DNA of 64,000 bases from Blasia pusilla (lineage: Eukaryota; Marchantiophyta; Marchantiopsida; Blasiales), in contig CM114275.1 of NCBI GenBank assembly GCA_050084515.1, positions 1,178,001-1,242,000 on the forward strand. The letters are read 5' to 3'. Both the position numbers and the translations under genes were made by a program. Shown here piece after piece: positions 12,101 to 24,289 of this stretch (position 1 is its first letter; each line of letters starts with the position of its first letter). Under the pieces are notes generated by a model that saw nothing but the letters and a program-made list of their open reading frames with translations, did not search any database and was not told the DNA's origin.

Positions 12101-12864
12101 CGATCGATACGGAAATTCGAGGCAGTAAAGTGAGTCAGATCGACCTCTGGGAGCTGCTGGAGGTGCTCGAACCGGAGAATTTATTACAGCGTCAACTCCC
12201 AAGTCTGCAGACAGTTATGATGCGTCAGTGATTTCTAGCAGACCAGAGGGGGCCACCGGTCCAAGGCGGCATCTTGGAGCTGCAGCCGCTAAAAGCCGTG
12301 AGCTTCCCCGTTCCAAACTCCGAAATTTGCAGTGACCGACTCTAAGACGTGATCCAGGGAGGATGCGGTGCAGCGATGATGCTCTGAGTCAAAGTAATGA
12401 ATATCTCGGAGCTGGGCTGCCATATCCGAAGTCCGACCTTTGCGCCGTAGGTCGAACCCAACCGCTAATTCACCTAGAGGTAACTAAAGCCGGCTCATTT
12501 CAGCTGAGGATTGCCCGGGCCCCCGTTGCTTCTCCAAGTCGGCTCCATATCTTGGAGCTGGGGCTACTCAAAACCGTGGCCTCGCACGGTCCAAAGTCCG
12601 ACATTTGAAGTGAAGATCGAACCCGACTGCTAATGCACTTGGAGGGAACTAAAGCAGTTCACCGCTGCTTCTCCACGTCGGCTCTAGGACTACTCATTTC
12701 TGCCTTACGCGGAAGGTAATAATGGCCACAGCAGTAGAAGATCCACAGCACGTAACTCTTTTTCGGTACAAGTGAAACTAGATCTGTCGTAAAGAGCAAA
12801 AGATCCTGTGGTCACGAGTCACGACTTACTTCCCGAGCGAGGGAGGTTCCCGTAGGAGTGACAG

Positions 12865-12905
<41 letters not shown>
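12865..12905. repeat. 41-bp poly(A) tract
   Basis: An uninterrupted run of 41 A on the plus strand (T on the transporter strand), followed by GAAAA. It could be a retroposon tail or a simple homopolymer; no retroposon body was recognised next to it. Confidence 0.9.
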
Positions 12906-12907
<2 letters not shown>

Positions 12908-13156
12908 AAAGTGACAGCGGTTTCCCATAACCCGAATCGTCGGGAGTCGTCCGCAAGGGCCGTCGTATCTTTAGAGCCGGGCCTGTTCAAAGTTCCGCAT
13001 TTGCAGTGAAGAGATCAAACCCAATGGCTAATTGTTCTTCACGTGGAGGAGGGACCAATGCAGCCCGTGTAGCCAAGGATTGGGCCACGCCGCTACAGTT
13101 GATTCTTTCTTTCTTCAAGAGGCCGCTCACTAATATTCTCCGCAGCTGCCGCAGCT

Positions 13157-13186
13157 GTAGTAGTAGTAGTAGTAGTAGTAGTAGTA
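13157..13186. repeat. (AGT)n microsatellite
   Basis: About ten perfect TAG/AGT triplets in the region upstream of the transporter. Confidence 0.9.
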
Positions 13187-13618
13187 AATGGTGGAGACGG
13201 GAAACGATCCACGTCCAGCCATGCACACGTCTGACAGCAGAAATCTGTCGAGTCCATGGGCTGTGGGTTCCGTGCTGAGAGCGTAGGTCGGGTCTGCCAG
13301 AGCCGCCGATTCTGCAGATGCGCGATCGGACGGTGGCTGCGTGGTAGATTACACGATCTCAATTGAGGGGTATTGGGAACTTATTCAAATAGGTGACTTG
13401 GCTTAGTCGCCGTGTATTAGCCTCGTTACAAGGAAGAAAGGGCTCCTCGTTGAAGGACTTGGATGTGTATGTCATTGGGTTGAAAACTTATAAATTATGA
13501 GATAAGGCATTGACTTGAAGAGAGTAGAGGCAAGGTTCGGATATGACGGCTCGGATAGTAAATAAGCCATGAATAATCCATGTACTAATTGGATGATGGA
13601 GTTATTTTTAGTGCTCCT

Positions 13619-13649
13619 ATTTTTGAGACACTAGATGTGTCTCAAAAAT
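13619..13649. repeat. Perfect 13-bp inverted repeat with 5-nt loop
   Basis: ATTTTTGAGACAC at 13619-13631 pairs exactly with GTGTCTCAAAAAT at 13637-13649 around the loop TAGAT. No gene ends nearby, so a terminator role is not supported. It may be a remnant of a small inverted-repeat transposon. Confidence 0.8.
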
Positions 13650-16236
13650 ATTTTTATCACTGGACTTGGACTGAGGGTCATACTAGGGCCACTCAATAAT
13701 TCTACCCCACGGGGAAGAAGTTCGAGGAGGGAAGACATTGTCGTTCGATCCACACGAATGGGCTTTATCGAATAATTACTATTATTTATAACAATTTAAA
13801 ATTTTCATATCATCTGGAAGAGGACAAAAATCTCTTTCAAACGTCCCTATAAAAACATCGTACACAGAAACGATACACATATTTAGGTACCCGTTTCTTT
13901 ATACATGGATTCGCCGCAACCAAAACTCCTTGACCAAAGCTCCCAGGGGCCTCCGAACTCCAGAGTTGAGCGGCCCTATTACATCAATTAGGGTCACATT
14001 GAAACATTATTAAACGAGGATCCATGCAACACAATCTCTTACTAGTAATAACAAAACTGAAAAGAGGGAAAGAATGCAAACATTCCGAAAAGGGGAAGAG
14101 TCTAGAAAATGCACAATGGAAAGAGAAAGAAAATTTCAATAACCAAACATAGACCCATCAAGCTCCGCAATTAAGAGCCTCAAAAAAAATTTTAAACACT
14201 AATTAACAATAGGGTTCATAAATTTTCTTTTTCGAATTGGATTTGGTCTTTACATGATGAAAACCTAAAATTTTAGAGAACTAATCTCAAAGTTTAGAGA
14301 GTAAATGGGGTTAGTAGGGGTTTTAGTTTAGAGGAAAAATCCATTTGTGAGTAAAATTGAGGGTAAATGGGGATGAATCAATTTTGTCAGTAGGAAAGAG
14401 GGGAAATGAGTCCCACTTTGAAAACTTGATAAAGAAATATTGGAGCGACTTATTATCCACTAGATAGAGTTTTTTTCCAAAAGATAAAAATTCGAAACAT
14501 GATAAAACTCTTTGAGGATATGGTTGGAAGCCACTGAATCAAGTTTCAAAAAGTTTTCAAAAACTGAATCAAATTCTATTTTTCCAGTGAAAAGATCAGG
14601 ACTAGAAAATTTGTCCCAACCCTAAATAAATCATGTGGTAGGGCTAAAACTACTTCAAATTTTCTTGTCCTTAGAGTTTTTACTATTTTAACTTGCAAGA
14701 CATCCTTTTTTTTTTAGGGACGGCTAGAATGCTCATGTTAAAAGGCCTAATAGGAAAATTTGGAGAAAATTTTAACAAGGATTTCAACCACTACAAAAAT
14801 TTAGCACGTTTGTATCCAAACTTTTATTGAGATTTTAGAATATTCCCTAAAGACGTGAAAGTTGGAAGAATAAGGACGAGGAATGAGACTTCCTTGAAGT
14901 TCTTTATATAATATGTCAGAAACTAATGAAAATAGAAGCCAACGAAGAAATGTTTCACTTGGCCAACACATTTTTTTAAATAAGGGAGTGATGAGTAATT
15001 TCACAAGCAACTTGACTTTGTGGGAAATAAAAAGAACTAGTGACGTTTGGGATTCATTTGAGCTAGCTAGGAGAATTTGAAAGATTTTTAAAGAGTGGCT
15101 TTGAATATTCTCCAAAAGAAAATAGGTGTCGATTGGAGTATTTCATTAATGCATATAAGTGGTGTTTATCTATGAAAGGCAGTTATTAATTAGAGAAGAT
15201 AAGAAACTATCCATGGCTCTCATATTTAGATCGGCTGAAATGCTTATATCTTGAGGATTGAGAGAGGAGTTCTACTTCTTCTTGATAAAGGAACCAATGG
15301 TAAGTTTTGTCTTCCCCACATCAAGGGAGAAGAGGATACTTAATACAATGCATATGATTTTCCAAAGTGAATATATTCTTCCTAACTCAACGATTGCAAT
15401 CCCTTGCCACTGCTCAGATTGAGTAAGGTGGTATGGAATCCATATAGCCTTCAAACATGGAATCAAAATGGTTTGTAGATATCGAGGCTTAGGATATTAA
15501 ACTATTTATTTACTTAAGTAGATTAAGTTCAATTTAATTGAATATAAGTCGAGCAAGACATATCTTATGAAAGTTTCTTGAAGGCCGACGTAAATGTTAA
15601 AATTATTTGAAAAAAAATTTGCAAGAGGAGTCCAATTGATTTTATTAATTTCCCATGCCATGAGGGTTTGAATATATTTCTTGATATAAAACTTGAGCAT
15701 CATTCAAAGTCTTAGCACAAGAAATAGGTGAGAAAAAGGAATTGATTTCTGATTGTATCGACAAAAAAATATACTCAACTAACTACAAGTAGAAGTTTTC
15801 ATTAAATATCATGTATGTAACATGTTTATACAAAATCATGATACTTAGGTCCTAAAGGTCCTACAAAGCTAGGGAAAAGTACAAAATAACACGTTAAATG
15901 AAAAATATTTATTAATTTCCAGTATTAACAAGAATATATAAATAACCAAAAACTTGTAAAAATGAGATATTTCTAGAGGTTTGAGGGGAGCTTGAAAAAA
16001 TAAAATCCCAAAAAATAGCTTTCAAATAAATTCCACATAACGATTCATGATGAATCATAACAATTGCACTCTAGATTAGAGACAAAAAAAAATTGTGCCA
16101 TTTGTAAGTGAATTTATATCTCTAGCACTAGAAGAAATTAGGATTTCTATGCTTGGATGATATAACTTACTAGAGTGATATATTCGCTCCAATTACTTGA
16201 TAGAGTAGTACAAAGTTGTACAAAAACAAAATCCGT

Positions 16237-16500
16237 GTCCACGGACATGTCCATGTCTGTAGACTTATATCCATCCCTAGGACGGACATGTTTGTACCGG
16301 CTCGCATCCGAGCATGTCCGCCCGCAACGTAGACTCAAACTCGACCAATCCCCACCCAATCTAGGAACGTGTCGCGCGTTCTGTAGCCCACATCAGCCCG
16401 CCCTAAGCTTGTATTGTCGTGCGACGAGGACCGCAAAGAGGGCACTCGGCGCTTGTAAGGGGCTGGGGGCCAAACTCAAGTTGTATAGGGTCAGGTCATA
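16237..16500. repeat. Dispersed repeat, first copy
   Basis: A GC-richer block containing CTTATATCCATCCCTAGGAC then GGACATGTTTGTACC. A diverged relative with CTTATGTTCGTCCCTAGGAC and ACATGTTCATAC lies at 57596-57860 in the same orientation. Both are embedded in AT-rich DNA. The family is not recognised. Confidence 0.55.
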
Positions 16501-17574
16501 GTAATAACGCTATCTATGAATTAGCTTTTATTATTAACCTCCTTAAGCTCCAAGTCCGAACCATCAATATGCATTCCTCACGGAAATTAATTATGTGCAT
16601 CAAGAAGTGGATATTGAAACTCTAACAAAATGATTTATTAAATGATATTTTATGAATAAATATGTGTGACTTTTTTACATAATTTGAGTGTGGGCTAGGT
16701 AACAAAATTCTTTTGGCATGGATTAAGGCTTTGGTTGGGGGACTGGTTTACTAAATGACAATATCATCTTTAAGAAGGAATTTTTTTTTCATTCTATAAT
16801 TGATAATGCACTTTGAAAACTTCCAAGAATGGAAGAGAGTGACATTTAGTCATTGAAAACTAGTAGGGGAGAGAAATTTAGATATCTACATATTAATGGA
16901 CAACCTTACACATGGACAAGATGAAAAAATAATGAGAAAGAAAAACAGAGTATTAATATGTTTGAATTTTGTTCTTGATTCATACTAGATGGCTAGAGAA
17001 AATGAATGTAAATGGAAGAGGAAAATATTTTTATTGTTAAGTGATAAAATGAATAGATACTACAATGGTTAACCTTAGGCGTATAGTATTTAATCTATGA
17101 TAACTAACTATTAATTTAATTAATAGAGAATTAGTTTAGGGTGTATGCATATTTACAGATGTTTAAAGGTACAATACATTTCGTGAAAGGCTTTTCAACT
17201 TCAGTTATACATTTCTCACTTCTTTTTTTAATCATAAGTTATATTTTTAATTATATAGGGTCTCAGGGTTTAATGTAATATATGAATTTTCATTTGTAGG
17301 GACAAATCAGAAATAAATGTGAATTTGTCACAATCAATTTGAATTTATGTTTGCAACTGTCGCTGATCCATCTTATTTGAGAACTGATTTTTCTCTACAA
17401 GTCAGATACATTGTATAGGATGAGCAATGGTTGCAGACAAAGTATTTGGCTATACTTCTGAACTACAGGAACTTCCAGTCTCGGAGAACGGGTGTCTTCA
17501 CACGCGAGTAAAAGTTACAGGTATTTACTGTCTCAGATTATGGTGTTTCCATATTCGTAAGTGTTATGTATCCT

Positions 17575-19323
17575 ACACGCTGCTCGGCTTCTGGCTTATG
17601 ACCCGTTCATTCGTGAGCCAACTCACTCTCTCCAAGCTTGATCTTGACGACACTCAAAATCGTACAGGATGCTTGGGCCTAAGACCCGAGAGTTGTCTCG
17701 AGAGTTTGCGACGAAAATGGTCTGTAAAGCAGACCGCAAGAGCAAGTAGCAAGAGTTTACATTACACAAACGATGCCAGCGTATCTCGAACAAAGTGCGT
17801 GCGGAATCGATGACTACTTGTAGGCGATGTGGGAACGTTTGCTCGCAGTGACACATTTAAGCACAGCGAAATAACGTCTTGAATCACACGTTGAATTACA
17901 AAAAACTCAAAATTGCTCGCAGTGACACATTTAAGCACAGCGAAATAACGTCTTGAATCACACGTTCAATTACCCTGCCCACTGCTAGCGGCAGCCATGT
18001 CTCATGAGTTACAATCACTGGGACACTAAACGACCACCGGAATCCGGAACCCACATAATCCTGCCATATCTTCTAATCAGGAGACCTACAGCGGCCACTC
18101 CCATCCTCGAGACCCTCGGCAGCCAGTTACAAGGAAGGCCACGATAAGGTATTGCTACCTACCGAGCTCAGTAAGGACAGCGGCAAAAGGCCGTGTCGGT
18201 GCCAAGACAGCTACCCGGATTCCTTTTCCATCTCTATTCAAAGAAGCGGATAGAGTGGGATGAGGAGTCGAGACCTCCTCACTGCGTCGCCATAACCCTA
18301 GCGAACGGGCTGAGTTCGGACGGCAGGAGGGCAATACTCATCCACGAGAAATGCAGCATGCAGTCGAAGCACGGTGCACTTCAGTCCCGTCATGTCACGC
18401 GCTTTGAGTAGAAATGAAAAAGGAACTCGGAATGCCACCGATTCCATCACAACACGCTGCTCGGCTTCTGGCTTATGACCCGTTCATTCGTGAGCCAACT
18501 CACTCTCTCCAAGCTTGATCTTGACGACACTCAAAATCGTACAGGATGCTTGGGCCTAAGACCCGAGAGTTGTCTCGAGTTTGCGACGAAAATGGTCTGT
18601 AAAGCAGACTGCAAGAGCAAGTAGCAAGAGTTTACATTACACAAACGATGCCAGCGTATCTCGAACAAAGAGCGTGCGGAATCGATGACTACTTGTAGGC
18701 GATGGGGAACGTTTGCTCGCAGTGACACATTTAAGCACAGCGAAATAACGTCTTGAATCACACGTTGAATTACAAAAACTCAAAATTGCTCGCAGTGACA
18801 CATTTAAGCACAGCGAAATAACGTCTTGAATCACACGTTCAATTACCCTGCCCACTGCTAGCGGCAGCCATGTCTCATGAGTTACAATCACTGGGACACT
18901 AAACGACCACCGGAATCCGGAACCCACATAATCCCTGCCATATCTTCTTTCAGGAGACCTACAGCGGCCACTCCCATCCTCGAGACCCTCGGCAGCCAGT
19001 TACAAGGAAGGCCACGATAAGGTATTGCTACCTACCGAGCTCAGTAAGGACAGCGGCAAAAGGCCGTGTCGGTGCCAAGACAGCTACCCGGATTCCTTTT
19101 CCATCTCTATTCAAAGAAGCGGATAGAGTGGGATGAGGAGTCGAGACCTCCTCACTGCGTCGCCATAACCCTAGCGAACGGGCTGAGTTCGAACGGCAGG
19201 AGGGCAATACTCATCCACGAGAAATGCAGCATGCAGTCGAAGCACGGTGCACTTCAGTCCCGTCATGTCACGCGCTTTGAGTAGAAATGAAAAAGGAACT
19301 CGGAATGCCACCGATTCCATCAC
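17575..19323. repeat. ~875-bp tandem duplication (two units)
   Basis: Unit A (17575-18451) and unit B (18452-19323) both begin ACACGCTGCTCGGCTTCTGG and end CCGATTCCATCAC. They are nearly identical with only a few substitutions and short indels, so the duplication is recent. Each unit contains the same 72-aa open frame starting MSVPRQLPGF, which shows duplication rather than coding constraint. Each unit also contains an internal ~74-bp tandem repeat. No domain is recognised. The unit could be a duplicated promoter or 5' UTR, since a candidate core promoter follows at 19407. Confidence 0.92.
17841..17973. repeat. 74-bp tandem repeat inside the duplicated unit
   Basis: Two copies begin GCTCGCAGTGACACATTTAA at 17841 and 17915; the second differs mainly in TTCAATTACC versus TTGAATTAC near the end. 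The same pair recurs in unit B at about 18715 and 18787. Confidence 0.88.
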
Positions 19324-19399
19324 ACCATCTCCTCTCCAATCTGCTACCTCCAGCATTCGCCCTAACTCTTCTCTCGCTGTAGTAATTATCTGAGTGTGG

Positions 19400-19440
19400 G
19401 GTGCGTTATATACACAACCGCCGCATCTGAAGCGGCGGCG
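19400..19440 (+). promoter_or_regulatory. Candidate TATA core promoter with GC hairpin
   Basis: TATATA at 19407-19412 is followed at once by CCGCCGC (19418-19424) and its inverted complement GCGGCGG (19432-19438). The region downstream is GC-richer than the surrounding intergenic DNA. No downstream coding exon is recognised, so this is a weak suggestion that a plus-strand transcript starts near 19440. Confidence 0.3.
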
Positions 19441-21290
19441 GCTCGGCGGAATCCTGCCGACACTGAGGAAACCCTACAATTCGAGAACAAGAGAGGAAGA
19501 TGTGGGTCTGATCGTTGAGTCCTCGTGGCACGAAGCGCTCGTGTGAGAGGCTATCGTTGCAGCGCTGCTCACATGAAACCCGATTCCCGAAGCGAGACGT
19601 AATGAGATTGGAGGGATGGTAGGTATAAGGTAGTAGGTTCTTCTGACATGCGATACGCGTGCGTGGAGTCGTTGCTTGCGTGAACTTCGCCGTGAAGGGA
19701 AACGAAATGAATGCTCCGACCATTTGGAACTTGAAGCGAAGGTCGTGCTGTCACATGCAGTGAATGTTCGCGATTCACTAACCCCGAGAATTGTGACTAC
19801 TATTGGGCACTACTGCTCCAATCTCTCACTCACTCAAACCGAGCCGGAGGAATCGTTGCAGTTCGACCTTTCCTGTTCGTCTTCCAATCTTTACAGCAGT
19901 TAGTTTGGTGGGCCGGGTGTGGCGACGAAAACTGTGACCGCCAGCCATAGCTCGGGATATTCACCTCCGTAATCGGTATCGCTCCGAACTGGAAATTGCG
20001 TTGAAACGAAAGATGCTGGAGCTCTTGATTCCCTCCGTAAGAGTGTTTTACGAGGATGGATGATACACCTTGACGAAGATTAGGTTTCGGTTGCTTGAGG
20101 AGGCGGATGTGGAGCCATTCAATCCACATAACTCTCCGGTAACCCGAGGTTTTGAATTCTGCTAAATCTGACCGAGAAGGTAGCAATTCTCATCCCCTCA
20201 TCCGGATGGGAATCAATTCTCGGATTCTTGATCTAAAAAGTCCATAACATCCGGATTTTGAAAATTTTGGGGGTATTTTTCTTGGAATCCCAAACTTGGT
20301 TCGGCTTTTACTCGCTGATTTTTGAACCTCCAGCCAAATTTTAAACCGTGTGCTTTGTTTTAGGTTCATTTTTCTTTTCTGATCGTTCTCGGCCTTCTTT
20401 GTTGGGAGGCTAACATGCGCAAAAGACTACTCCATCATCGCTTGCAAGCAACTATGTACTAGTAGTGCACTACAACTCTTTTGTGGAATACATGTTACCT
20501 TATAGATTAGAAGTCAGACTTGAATCCTTGGTAAGACTTGAACTTGGCCATACCTATTAAAGAGTTGGGGGTCAAGGATTTTACCCCTTTAGAATGCTTG
20601 GAGCTCCAAGACTCCCAAATTTTCTAAAGGGGCGCTAAATCTAGAAAGCAAATACAATAAGTACACTAAAGAAGACGAGTCTATAGAAGGTGGTCGTGAT
20701 TTAACTTCTCCATGAGGAGAAAGGTATTTTTTGGATTAACATATAGATACCGAAAGTTTGCAAAAATTTTCTTGAGAACCACAGATTCAGCAAGCATGTC
20801 CTTATAGTTAGTAGCAGGTCCTTCCAAAGAGATCTTGAGAATTTAATTTAATCTAATCCTAGACTTGCTCTTAATCATAAGTTGAATTAAAAATGCTCTC
20901 ACACATATGGCAGTGCCAACTCATTGAATCCTTGCAACATCAGCAACACAAGCAAGTTTGCAAAATTCATTCTAAAGATGGACTTCAACTCACAATGGCC
21001 CACAAATCCCTGAAATTATGATCATTCTACTCCCTTATTTCCTTCAACCTGAAGGATTGGAATTCTTGTTTGATGGCTTCGACCAACATTTATGACAATA
21101 AGTTGCAAATACCCCCTCAATTGTAACTCACATCCAAAATGTGCACACGACTTTTCTATGTCCTTACCCCAACTTACTAATCCTTCTTGCCAAGAAGGGA
21201 TGTGCAAGGGCCTTAGAATTCTCATTGCACGAATGATATTGTTGTCTCGTAAATGATCCTCTAAGCTTGTACAAAAATTCTCAGCATAAC
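19441..21290. other. No recognisable gene
   Basis: Short ORFs exist on both strands up to about 20190 (for example 75 aa at 19676-19903, plus, and 118 aa at 19830-20186, minus), but none shows a known domain. From 20200 onward the DNA is AT-rich and appears noncoding. Confidence 0.45.
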
Positions 21291-21294
21291 TCTT

Positions 21295-22801
21295 CTAAAA
21301 TAATAGAGCAGTTGCTAGATCCTTGCATGTGTGATCCCTTAACATGTCTATATTATGGAACTTCCTCCTACTAATCTCAGATTGTAATTGTCTCCTACAG
21401 CCATCCAAAGGTCTAAAGTCTAGTGGAATATGAAAATATGTGTCCTCTGAAAATATAGTTACATTCAAATTGTGAGTTTCCATCACAAAATTCATAGTAA
21501 TAGAAGCAATTTCAGAGGTAAAAATATTGCCAATAGCACTAACATCATCAACAAATTTATTTTGAATGTAACACCTCTGCAAATCTTCCTTTTGAGTCAC
21601 AACAATCTCAAATTTTTTCCCTCCAATCAACACATCATCAATATACACAATAAGGGCAAGGACCAACTAATCCATCTTCATTGTGTAGAGACATGTGTCA
21701 GAATCAGAGCGCTGCCAACCAAGTGCCAACAAGGAGCAATCCAAGTTCTCATTCCATCCACGTCTAGCTTGCTTCAGACCATATAAAGTCTTTAGCAGTC
21801 GCACAACCTTGCCTTTGTGCTCTAGAGGAGTATCCAAACCTTCAAATACTCTTATGAAGATATTCTCCTCCATAAGTTCGCTATTCAAATATGCTGAAAC
21901 AACATCCAGTTGCTGAACACTCCAATCTAGAGTGGCTGCTAGAGCAGAAAACACAAAAATTATTGCAAGACATGCCACATGTGCAAAAGTCTCATGGTAG
22001 TCAATATCTTCAACTTGGGAGTAGCCTTTTGCAACCAACCGTGCTTTGAACCTCTCAACTGATCCATTTGATGCAACCTTGGTACGAAATACCCATTTTG
22101 AATCTATGGGTTTTCTTCTAGCTGGAAGATCTACGAACTCTCATGTGCCATGCTCTTTTAGAGATTGCAGCTCCTCCCGCATGGCCACTTTCCACTTATT
22201 TGCAAAGGGAGAATTCAAAGCTTCTTCCAAGATCTTGGGATTGGGTTGGGAGTGTGGAGGAACCTTTGCTGAGTGAATGACCTCCAAAAGAAAATCTTCT
22301 CGTATAAAGTCGTCATCTTCTCTCCAAGGTGTTCGACGTCTGCGGTTAAGGAGTAAGGAGATATTATATTCATATAATAATATTCATATAATATCGTCTC
22401 CTATCAATAATATTGATAGGTTCAATTCCACCCCTTGCATGAGATTGCACATGTTGTTCTATATGGACATCTCCTTCCATATCATCTTCAGTGCCTCGGC
22501 CAATTTCCTCTTGTTCTTCAAGAACATTTGTATCACCAACTCCTATGGTGTCGGGGATTTTTGTCTCATTGGAAGAACCAAACTTCACAACATGAAGGTC
22601 AACATCTTGGTTGTCGTTTGTCTTTGAAGGACCTAGGTAATAGGTTATAATTGTTACCTCCTTTTTTTTTTTATCAAAGATGACATCATGACTAAGAATT
22701 ATCTCCTTACTCTCTGGTAGATAAATCTCGTATCTCTTTGCAATCTCAAAATATACTAGAAGAAAAACCACATTTTTATGACTCAAGCTTGCTTGACTCA
22801 T
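21295..22801 (-). pseudogene. Ty1/copia fragment: integrase C-terminus and reverse transcriptase
   Basis: Reading the minus strand from 22801, the integrase C-terminal segment (RYEIYLPESKEIILSHDVIF) is followed by an acidic linker and then the copia RT start near 22330 (WKVAMREELQSLKEH and SKWVFRTK, in broken frames). The frame 22038-21667 carries LVAKGYSQVEDIDYHETFA, LDVVSAYLNSE and LYGLKQARRGW, and ends in a stop. The next frame (21666-21295) contains YIDDVLIGG, the RT catalytic box. Gag, protease, integrase core, RNase H and both LTRs are missing or unrecognisable. A perfect palindrome (22400-22420) and AT-rich hairpins sit in the linker. The element is dead. Confidence 0.88.
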
Positions 22802-22954
22802 ATATTTACGTGACTAGACGACGACTCAAAAATTAAAAAAATGACTCACGTAGTTTTCATATGGATTTGTAGTCACAATGAGTCACAAGCTATTGACATA
22901 GTATGACTCGCGAGTCATAAGAACTTGAAAATCATAAATGTCTCACTTGAGTCA
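22779..22954. promoter_or_regulatory. Cluster of TGACTC/GAGTCA motifs
   Basis: Within about 175 bp there are at least seven TGACTC-type cores on both strands: near 22779, 22794, 22821, 22842, 22879, 22903-22918 and 22948. The sixth is an 18-bp perfect palindrome (22902-22919, TGACTCGCGAGTCA at its centre). TGACTCA is the GCN4/bZIP core. The cluster could be a regulatory array or the repeat-rich end of a non-autonomous transposon; nothing nearby identifies a target gene. Confidence 0.35.
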
Positions 22955-23483
22955 TCAATTCTTTTCCACGTTGACATGTTGATGTGGCACTTTTACCTTT
23001 CATTATTAGATTTGTACTATGTGTGAGCTCCAAGCTCCTTGCGTCCATACATACCTAAGTGTTGGAAACTTGTGAAACCTGAACTAAGTCCGCACGGGAT
23101 GCTCTTGGAATATGCATGAGCGTCTGCAATGTTATGGCACACACTACATGAGCGTGAGGCAATGCTGTGACATTTGCTGAGGGAGGCATTTTTGTGTTGA
23201 GTGAAGGTGTGGATTTCAGATGGAGCTCATGAGAAGTCGAGCTTAGTAGTCATGTACACCGCCCAATGTCATGCTAGGAAGTGGCTAGTCTAATACTGCT
23301 CCTTCAGGTTTTGAGGCACTTTGTTGAGACTTTGTTATTTTCTCGTCGAAAAAATCCGCACTATTGAGCTGAGGACCTGACAGAGTCGCTCAATGCTAGA
23401 AGTCTTGAGGAAGATTGATCAAAGTTGTTCTGAGAAGTTAGCTTTCACGGAGGATTTTCCCTGCCTTTACCTGGTATTTCACA

Positions 23484-23487
<4 letters not shown>

Positions 23488-23543
<56 letters not shown>

Positions 23544-23552
23544 CTCTCTCTC
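23488..23552. repeat. (CT)n microsatellite
   Basis: About 60 bp of CT repeats with one G interruption, directly followed by a LINE fragment. LINE copies in this window end in CT-rich tails, so the tract may mark such a tail. Confidence 0.92.
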
Positions 23553-23830
23553 CATAAGAAGATGTCAAGATTACTATAATGTCGAGACATCATATCAGAA
23601 GTAGAGCGCTCTATCATTTTGCATACCATTCATCCCTCGATAGAATATGGGGCAGCAGTATTGGATGCCAATAACAAAAAAGCTTGAAGCTATATAGGTC
23701 CAAGCGTTTCGGGATACAATATCAACTTCCTCACGAACATCCAAAGTTGGTGTAAGATCAGAACTGGGAGTGGAACCCTTGGAGGATAGACGTGACATTG
23801 CCAAGTTGCAGTTCATCTCAAGGCAACTCA
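23553..23830 (+). pseudogene. LINE fragment (post-RT region)
   Basis: The sequence matches the region 6635-6900 of the intron-5 LINE. It shares the blocks around CATCATATCAGAAGTAGAGCG and ATATGGGGCAGCAGT and encodes HPSIEYGAAVLDAN in a frame that soon breaks. It is a relic a few hundred bases long. Confidence 0.75.
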
Positions 23831-23992
23831 TGGCAATGTCTCCAACTGCCTCTTTCAGAAATGCTCATCATTCAGTTGCTCATTGATGTAATCAGAATCT
23901 TTTGTGACCTTGAAATCTTGCTCCACTAGTTGATATGCTTGGATTATTGTGTACTGTATTTTCAGACTTCCATCTGAAGCTTAAGGTCATGT

Positions 23993-24262
23993 TTGGGTAT
24001 TTGGAACTCATGTGGACTGACCCATCCAAAGAAGCAGCTTGAGGTTGCTGATGATTTTTTGAAAATCAAATCCAGATATGTGGTGATCATGGAACTTATA
24101 AGTGCAACTCAGGAGATAAGTAATATTAGAAGTGTTCACATGCCAATAACCATTAAAGCTACTGTTGTAAGAGAGGTAGAGTTTGATAGTGTGAAAGTTG
24201 ATTGCCTTGAGTTCCAAATAAAGGGAGATATGGTCCTCTTGGTAGACTTGAATGTATATGAT
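23993..24262 (+). pseudogene. LINE endonuclease fragment
   Basis: One plus frame reads EFDSVKVDCLEFQIKGDMVLLVDLN, which parallels the intron-5 LINE endonuclease just before its LGDFN motif; here the motif is degraded to LVDLN. Several stops precede it. It abuts a minus-strand copia fragment at about 24290. Confidence 0.65.
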
Positions 24263-24289
24263 GTATGTATATGATTTCTTGTAGACCAC

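Larger units (their letters stand above)
11597..13400. other. Upstream region of the transporter gene, repeat-rich and GC-richer than its surroundings
   Basis: This 1.8 kb lies 5' of the minus-strand transporter and would contain its promoter. No gene is recognised. It is built largely of degenerate repeats sharing GAGCTGGGGCTGCTCAAAACC and (C)AAACTCCGAAATTTGCAGTGA-like blocks, seen best at 11761-12100 and again, more diverged, near 12275, 12555 and 12970. It also holds a 41-bp A tract (12865-12905) and an AGT microsatellite (13157-13186). No confident TATA box was found on the gene strand. Confidence 0.55.
13381..17400. other. AT-rich intergenic DNA, no gene seen
   Basis: No ORF with a recognisable domain and no convincing exon series was found on either strand. 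Visible structure is limited to a 13-bp stem hairpin at 13619-13649 and a ~250-bp GC-richer block at 16237-16500 that has a diverged relative at 57596-57860. Confidence 0.5.

Noticed and set aside
13619-13649. Transcription terminator
   Set aside because: Stem-loop terminators are a bacterial feature and no gene ends here.
18193-18411. 72-aa ORF repeated at 19066-19284
   Set aside because: The repeat is explained by the ~875-bp tandem duplication; no domain and no exon context.
23438-23629. ORF encoding RE dipeptide repeats
   Set aside because: Product of the (CT)n microsatellite read in frame.
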